64,000 bases of DNA from an uncultured Oscillospiraceae bacterium (GTDB taxonomy: Bacteria > Bacillota > Clostridia > Oscillospirales > Acutalibacteraceae). Location: positions 1-64,000 of the forward strand of contig USJL01000003.1 of NCBI GenBank assembly GCA_900555015.1. Reading direction: 5' to 3'. This document shows, piece after piece, positions 59,929-64,000 of this stretch. Position numbers and translations under genes: made by a program. Position 1 is the first letter of the stretch, and each line of letters begins with the position of its first letter. Below the pieces are notes generated by a model, which had not been told where the DNA came from, searched no databases, and saw nothing but the letters and a program-made list of their open reading frames with translations.

Positions 59929-61044
59929 ATGGGGAATGATTTGAAAAGTAAAAAAATGTATGATGTGGAATTTTTACGGTTTATTTTTGCCGTTATAATT
60001 GTTTATTACCACATTTTTCATGCAAATATTAACGGACTTGAAGCACTTACCCCGTTTATTCCAAAATTGACGGAAAGCTGTGCTTACGGCAGTGCTGTTG
60101 TTGAATGTTTTTTTATAATTTCCGGTTATTTTTTGTGCAGGTCGGTCGAAAAATCTTCTCAGCTGTCTGTTTTTGAATTTACCTATAATAAATTTTCACG
60201 TTTGTGGCCTGTTCTTGCAGTGCATTTAATTATTGGGTTGAAATTTTTTTATTATAATCCTTATGATTGTTTATTTGCCTCATTTTTTGTACAGGCTGTG
60301 GGTCTTACTCCAAGTGTTTCGGGAACTCTTTGGTATGTTTCCTCTCTTTTTTACGGTTTGATTTTTATTTTTGTTCTTCGTAAATGTATTAAAAACAGTC
60401 AAAAATTCAATTTGATTTTGGCTGTTATAACTTATTTTTCTTATGCGATAGTTATTGCAAATAACGCTGTTGTTTTCGGCAGGGGAAATTATTACTTTTT
60501 CAGCATTGCGCTTCTTCGTGCTGTCGGCGGCATAGGATTAGGTTATTTGATTTGCGTTTTTTTAAAACAATTTAAAAATTTAAAATTCGTTTCGGGTTTT
60601 AAACCGAATAAATTTGAAAAAATATTGGTTTTCATTTCTGTTTCTGCCGTTCAAATTGTGTGTTTTTATTTGCTTTTGCGTCATTTTATTGATTCGCAAA
60701 ATTCTTATAAACAGCAATTTTATGTAGTTATTTTATTTTCGGTATTTTTTATTATGCTGTTAAGCAGAAAAGGCATTTTTACATTGCTTTTTAATAATAA
60801 GTTTTTTGGATTTTTAGGTAAATATTCCTATTCAATTTATGTTATGCAGCAAATATCGTTTTATATTCTTCAAAAAACTTTGTGGAAAAATTCAGCCTAC
60901 GTTTCAAATCATTTTTTAAGGCTTTTGGCTCTTTCTTTATTATTTGCCGTTGCGTTTGGAATAGTTACTTATTATGTTATTGAAAAACCTGGCAAATTTG
61001 TTTTTGACAAGTTGGGAGATAAGCTTTTTTCACGAAACAATTAA
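59929..61044 (+). CDS. acyltransferase 3 family membrane protein
   Basis: The 371-residue protein has about ten helices with VEFLRFIFAVIIVYYHIFH (family RxxxxxxVxxxH pattern), ECFFIISGYFLCRS and GKYSYSIYVMQQISFYIL near the end. It acylates a surface glycan from the membrane. GAGG at 59919-59922 supports the ATG 59929 over the TTG at 59917. It is AT-rich like the rest of the resident locus and follows the flippase, so it was probably part of the original glycan cluster. Confidence 0.85.
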   Translation: MGNDLKSKKMYDVEFLRFIFAVIIVYYHIFHANINGLEALTPFIPKLTESCAYGSAVVECFFIISGYFLCRSVEKSSQLSVFEFTYNKFSRLWPVLAVHLIIGLKFFYYNPYDCLFASFFVQAVGLTPSVSGTLWYVSSLFYGLIFIFVLRKCIKNSQKFNLILAVITYFSYAIVIANNAVVFGRGNYYFFSIALLRAVGGIGLGYLICVFLKQFKNLKFVSGFKPNKFEKILVFISVSAVQIVCFYLLLRHFIDSQNSYKQQFYVVILFSVFFIMLLSRKGIFTLLFNNKFFGFLGKYSYSIYVMQQISFYILQKTLWKNSAYVSNHFLRLLALSLLFAVAFGIVTYYVIEKPGKFVFDKLGDKLFSRNN

Positions 61045-61050
61045 TTTTTA

Positions 61051-61080
61051 CCGCTTTTGAATTTTCAAAAGCGGCTTTTT
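61051..61080 (+). terminator. intrinsic terminator after the resident glycan locus
   Basis: Ten-base perfect stem CCGCTTTTGA / TCAAAAGCGG with ATTT loop and T-rich end. Confidence 0.85.
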
Positions 61081-61085
61081 TATAA

Positions 61086-61529
61086 TTAATATAATTTGAA
61101 AATAAATATTATTATTCCGTATAATACCGATGATGCTACACCGTACACTATTACCGGTCCGGCAATGGAAAACATTTGTGATGCTGTGCCAAGCACAAAA
61201 CCTTCGTGTTTGAATTCCAAGGCAGGTGAAACAACAGAGTTTGCAAATCCTGTTATGGGAACGATTGTGCCGGCACCTGCATGTCTGGCAATTTTGTCAA
61301 AAACACCTATTCCTGTTAAGATTGCGGTTAATATTATAATTGTACACGGCGTTACAATTTTTATTTCTTCCTGACCCAGTCCTGCTTTTTCAAATAAAAA
61401 ATTCAACAGCTGCCCAAAGCAGCATATTCCGCCGCCAAATAAAAATGCTTTTATGCAGTTAAGTAATATAGGCGAATTTGGACTTGCTTTATCTGTCATT
61501 TTGCTGTATTCGTCTTTATTTATGCTCAT
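61086..61529 (-). CDS. spoVAC: stage V sporulation protein AC
   Basis: The 147-residue membrane protein is SpoVAC: CIKAFLFGGGICCFGQLL, TGIGVFDKIARHAGAGTIVPITGFANSVVS and EFKHEGFVLGTASQMFSIAGPVIVYG. It forms part of the mechanosensitive channel in the spore inner membrane that moves dipicolinic acid. It is transcribed away from the ABC ATPase gene next to it, with spoVAE on the other side of that gene in the opposite direction, and with spoVAD 28 kb away: the usual spoVAC-AD-AE operon is broken up. Confidence 0.93.
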   Translation of the reverse strand: MSINKDEYSKMTDKASPNSPILLNCIKAFLFGGGICCFGQLLNFLFEKAGLGQEEIKIVTPCTIIILTAILTGIGVFDKIARHAGAGTIVPITGFANSVVSPALEFKHEGFVLGTASQMFSIAGPVIVYGVASSVLYGIIIFIFKLY

Positions 61530-61585
61530 TTGTTAACACCTCTTGAACTTATTATTTATTTTAATTAAACAATTATGCAAATTAC

Positions 61586-61614
61586 TTGACAAAATATATA
61601 ATTATCTGTAATAT
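61586..61614 (+). promoter_or_regulatory. promoter of the LolD-type ABC ATPase
   Basis: TTGACA at 61586-61591, 17-base spacer, TAATAT at 61609-61614; start codon 33 bases after. Confidence 0.65.
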
Positions 61615-61646
61615 TGGAATATACTATTAGTAAAGGACACGAAACA

Positions 61647-62393
61647 ATGCATCTTATTGACGTTAGAAATGTTTATAAAATTTATAATCCCGGTGAAAAT
61701 CAGGTTAATGCTCTTGACGGCGTTTCATTAACTATAGATGAGGGCGAGTTCGTTGCCATTATCGGTCAATCCGGTTCAGGCAAATCAACCCTTATGAATA
61801 TGCTTGGTTTGCTTGATGTTCCTACATCGGGGGAATATTACATTAACGGTAAACTTGTTGAAGATTTAACCGATGACCAAATGAGTGTTATCAGAAATGA
61901 AGAAATCGGTTTCATATTCCAGGGATTTAACCTTATTTCATCATTGGACGCTCTTGAAAATGTTGAACTTCCTTTGGTTTACAGGGGTGTTCCCAGAGCA
62001 GAGAGAGATGAAATTTCAAAAAAAGCCCTTGAAAAGGTTGGGCTTGAAAAAAGAATGCACCATTTACCGGCTGCACTTTCCGGCGGTCAGCAACAGCGTG
62101 TTGCCGTTGCAAGAGCCATTGCGGCAGCGCCTCCCGTTATTTTGGCAGATGAACCTACAGGTAACTTGGACACACGTTCAACTAAAGACGTTATGAAAAT
62201 TTTGCATGATTTGAAAGATGACGGCAGAACTGTAATCGTAATTACTCATGATAACGAAATTGCAGAAGAAGCAGAGCGTGTTATCAGAATCAGAGACGGT
62301 AAAGTTGTTGAAGACTATATTAATCCCGGCTATGAAGAAAAATACGGCAGAGAATCTAAAAAGAATAACAAAAATCCCATTGATGAGGGTTAA
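61647..62393 (+). CDS. ABC transporter ATP-binding protein (MacB/LolD type)
   Basis: The 248-residue ATPase has Walker [11 protein letters not shown]-loop FIFQGFNLI, signature [14 protein letters not shown], Walker [13 protein letters not shown] and VITHD. It belongs to the MacB/LolD/FtsE branch that works with FtsX-like permeases in export of peptides or in mechanotransmission. No permease gene lies next to it. AAAGGA at 61633-61638 sets the ATG at 61647. A terminator hairpin follows and reaches into the spoVAE start. Confidence 0.9.
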   Translation: MHLIDVRNVYKIYNPGENQVNALDGVSLTIDEGEFVAIIGQSGSGKSTLMNMLGLLDVPTSGEYYINGKLVEDLTDDQMSVIRNEEIGFIFQGFNLISSLDALENVELPLVYRGVPRAERDEISKKALEKVGLEKRMHHLPAALSGGQQQRVAVARAIAAAPPVILADEPTGNLDTRSTKDVMKILHDLKDDGRTVIVITHDNEIAEEAERVIRIRDGKVVEDYINPGYEEKYGRESKKNNKNPIDEG

Positions 62394-62408
62394 TTTTATT
62401 ATGTGAAT

Positions 62409-62449
62409 AAATCATCGGTTTATGTAAACAATAAAACCGGTGATTTTTT
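62409..62449 (+). terminator. terminator hairpin abutting the spoVAE start
   Basis: Thirteen-base stem (one G-U pair) between 62409-62421 and 62434-62446, with a T6 run at 62444-62449 directly before the ATG. The likely ribosome site GGTGA (62439-62443) is in its 3' arm. Confidence 0.75.
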
Positions 62450-62803
62450 ATGATGTTTTTAAAGGCATTTGTTGTTGGCGGTTTAATTTGTGTTGTCGGT
62501 CAAATTTTAATAGATTTAACAAAACTTACTCCGGCAAGAATTCTTGTTTTGTTTGTTTGTCTCGGTGTGCTTTTCGGCGCATTCGGCTGGTATGATAAAC
62601 TTGTTGATTTTGCCGGCGCCGGTGCAACCGTTCCGCTTACCGGGTTTGGTAACGCACTTGCAAACGGTGTAAAAAAAGCAATTTCCGAAAATGGGTTTAC
62701 AGGCATAGTAACCGGTGGGTTAACTGCTTGCGCCGGAGGTGTAACCGTTGCCGTTGTTTCGGGGTTAATTGTTGCATTGTTAACCAATTCCAAAGAAAAA
62801 TAA
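62450..62803 (+). CDS. spoVAE: stage V sporulation protein AE
   Basis: The 117-residue membrane protein is SpoVAE (AEb type): FLKAFVVGGLICVVGQILIDLT, WYDKLVDFAGAGATVPLTGFGNALANGV and a final helix. It is part of the SpoVA dipicolinic-acid channel of the spore inner membrane and is distantly similar to SpoVAC. Two ATG codons (62450, 62453) are possible; the family start agrees with either. Its ribosome site sits within a terminator-like hairpin, so the upstream ABC transcript probably does not serve it well. Confidence 0.92.
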   Translation: MMFLKAFVVGGLICVVGQILIDLTKLTPARILVLFVCLGVLFGAFGWYDKLVDFAGAGATVPLTGFGNALANGVKKAISENGFTGIVTGGLTACAGGVTVAVVSGLIVALLTNSKEK

Positions 62804-62811
62804 AATTGATG

Positions 62812-62840
62812 TTGAAATGGCCGCTTTAGTGTGTTAAACT
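62812..62840 (+). promoter_or_regulatory. promoter of the SCP2-like gene
   Basis: TTGAAA at 62812-62817, 17-base spacer, TAAACT at 62835-62840 with TGT extended -10. Confidence 0.6.
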
Positions 62841-62869
62841 AATAATATAAATATTTAGGGGGCATCATT

Positions 62870-63199
62870 ATGGCGGCAATGACATATGAATCAATCGTAG
62901 AAACAGTAAGAAGAAGATTTATGGATACGGATGTAAGTTCCGTTCCCGGCACTCTTGCTTTTCAGTTTAATGTTGAGGGTAAAGCAAGCGGAATTTTTTA
63001 CGTTGAAATTAAGAACGGTGAAGTTCATGTAGAACCTTATGATTATCACGACAGAAACGCCATTATTACTATGAACGGAACAAATTTACTTAAACTTGTA
63101 AACGGCAAGCTTGACCCTGTAATTGCTTTTACAACAGGTAAGCTTAAAGTGGACGGCGATATGGGAGCCGCTCTTGAACTTATTAAATTTTTAAAATAA
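62870..63199 (+). CDS. SCP-2 sterol-transfer-family protein
   Basis: The 109-residue protein has the SCP2 fold pattern: GTLAFQFNVEGKASGIFYVEIKNGEV in the sheet, DRNAIITMNGTNLLKLVNGKLDP and AFTTGKLKVDGDMGAALEL at the end. In bacteria such small proteins bind lipids or acyl groups; the exact ligand is not known. GGGGG at 62858-62862 is the ribosome site. It stands alone with its own promoter and terminator. Confidence 0.85.
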   Translation: MAAMTYESIVETVRRRFMDTDVSSVPGTLAFQFNVEGKASGIFYVEIKNGEVHVEPYDYHDRNAIITMNGTNLLKLVNGKLDPVIAFTTGKLKVDGDMGAALELIKFLK

Positions 63200-63210
63200 T
63201 AAATTTATTT

Positions 63211-63247
63211 GCCGCAAAGCGCATTTTTTGTGTTTTGCGGATTTTTT
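63211..63247 (+). terminator. intrinsic terminator after the SCP2-like gene
   Basis: Stem CCGCAAA / TTTGCGG (63212-63218 with 63234-63240) with T6. Confidence 0.75.
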
Positions 63248-63387
63248 ATTGTGGAATTGTTCAGTTTTTCAGTTCTTAATTTGTTAGTATTGCACAATAA
63301 TAATTTGAACGTTATTTTATACTTGTATAACTTTTATATTTAATATATAATATACTGGTAAAAATTTGTGTGGGAGGAAATGTTTTA

Positions 63388-64000
63388 ATGAAACATCCTG
63401 AAATCATTGAAAAAATGACCCTTGAGCAAAAGGCACAGTTTGCTTCGGGTTATGATTATTGGCATTTGGAATCTGCTGAAGATTTGGGATTGCCTAAAAT
63501 TATGATTACAGACGGACCTCACGGTCTTCGTAAACAAAATAAAGATAAAAGTGCATCAAGCGGAATCGGTCTTGGAAACTCTGTTCCTGCAACTTGTTTC
63601 CCGCCTGCAGCAACTTCAGCTTGTTCTTGGGATGAAGATTTGCTTAAGGAAGAGGGTGTTGCCCTTGCGGAAGAGTGTTTGAAAGAAGAAGTTTCAACTA
63701 TTCTCGGACCTGGAACCAATATTAAGCGTTCTCCTGTTTGCGGTCGTAACTTTGAATATTTCAGTGAAGATCCGCTTCTTGCCGGCAAAATGGCAGCAAA
63801 TCTTATTAACGGTGTTCAATCAAAAGGGGTAGGAACATCATTAAAGCACTTTGCTTGTAACTCACAAGAAGCTTTTCGTATGGTGCTTAATGAAGTAATT
63901 GATGAAAGAACAATGCGTGAAATTTATTTTCCTGCATTTGAAATTGCAATTAAAGAGGCTCAGCCTTGGACTGTTATGAACTCTTATAACAGAATCAACG
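63388..64000 (+). CDS. GH3 family beta-glucosidase (partial, runs off the window)
   Basis: The 204 visible residues begin [16 protein letters not shown] and show the GH3 N-terminal barrel: [64 protein letters not shown] (the conserved KHF motif) and MNSYNRIN at the window edge. The nucleophile Asp and the second domain lie beyond. No signal peptide, so cytoplasmic use of beta-linked oligosaccharides is likely. GGGAGGAAA at 63372-63380 sets the start. Confidence 0.93.
   Translation, partial: MKHPEIIEKMTLEQKAQFASGYDYWHLESAEDLGLPKIMITDGPHGLRKQNKDKSASSGIGLGNSVPATCFPPAATSACSWDEDLLKEEGVALAEECLKEEVSTILGPGTNIKRSPVCGRNFEYFSEDPLLAGKMAANLINGVQSKGVGTSLKHFACNSQEAFRMVLNEVIDERTMREIYFPAFEIAIKEAQPWTVMNSYNRIN

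Noticed and set aside
63290..63387. Promoter for the GH3 gene
   Set aside because: Several AT-rich hexamers are present, but none with a convincing pair at the right spacing.
1..64000. CRISPR arrays, tRNA or rRNA genes, intact insertion sequences
   Set aside because: No regularly spaced direct repeats, cloverleaf genes, rRNA stretches or transposase frames were seen on reading.

Overview
The window looks like a chromosome segment of a low-GC, spore-forming Clostridia (Oscillospiraceae/Ruminococcaceae-like gut anaerobe). This rests on the AT-rich background, the sporulation and germination genes (cotJA, cotJB, ypeB, spoVAC, spoVAD, spoVAE), the GatCAB amidotransferase operon beside aspS, the Clostridia-specific CD1247-type gene next to efp, and several glycan-degrading enzymes (GH43, GH13, GH3). 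No rRNA, tRNA, CRISPR array or intact transposase was seen.

Layout. 1-34 kb is mostly housekeeping in AT-rich sequence: a GT2/GtrA membrane pair, two paralogous SLH-domain surface proteins, a divergent EamA/LysR pair (both frameshifted), an esterase, flavodoxin, cotJBA, mazF, dut-GH43, rpsU, aroQ-efp-CD1247, ypeB, proBA-flippase, glgP-GH13, aspS-gatCAB, an XRE regulator facing a heterodimeric ABC exporter, and spoVAD with a small membrane ORF.

34.4-58.5 kb is a one-direction exopolysaccharide/capsule cluster of visibly higher GC and different codon use. Its edges hold sugar-nucleotide and initiation genes: a PglE/EpsN-like aminotransferase, a phosphoglycosyl transferase, capE-capG-capF for UDP-L-FucNAc, and ugd for UDP-GlcA. 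The more AT-rich core holds eight glycosyltransferases, three acyltransferases, two ATP-grasp enzymes, a Wzy-like polymerase, a Wzx flippase and an Fe-S FrhB-like protein. It is a typical Wzx/Wzy cassette. It sits between a resident aminotransferase gene cut off after 77 codons and a resident flippase whose ATG falls in the last codons of ugd, so both junctions can be read in the sequence. Guanine homopolymers of 6 to 10 bases occur in four genes of the cluster; the G10 tract in an acetyltransferase would act as an on/off switch if it slips.

58.5-64 kb returns to AT-rich resident sequence: the flippase (frameshifted near its end), an acyltransferase, spoVAC, a LolD-type ABC ATPase, spoVAE, an SCP2-like protein and the start of a GH3 glycosidase.

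Four genes outside the imported block (EamA, LysR, one ABC half-transporter, the 58.5 kb flippase) each carry one single-base frameshift, three of them in A/T homopolymers. Real decay, slippage and read error cannot be told apart from this sequence alone.
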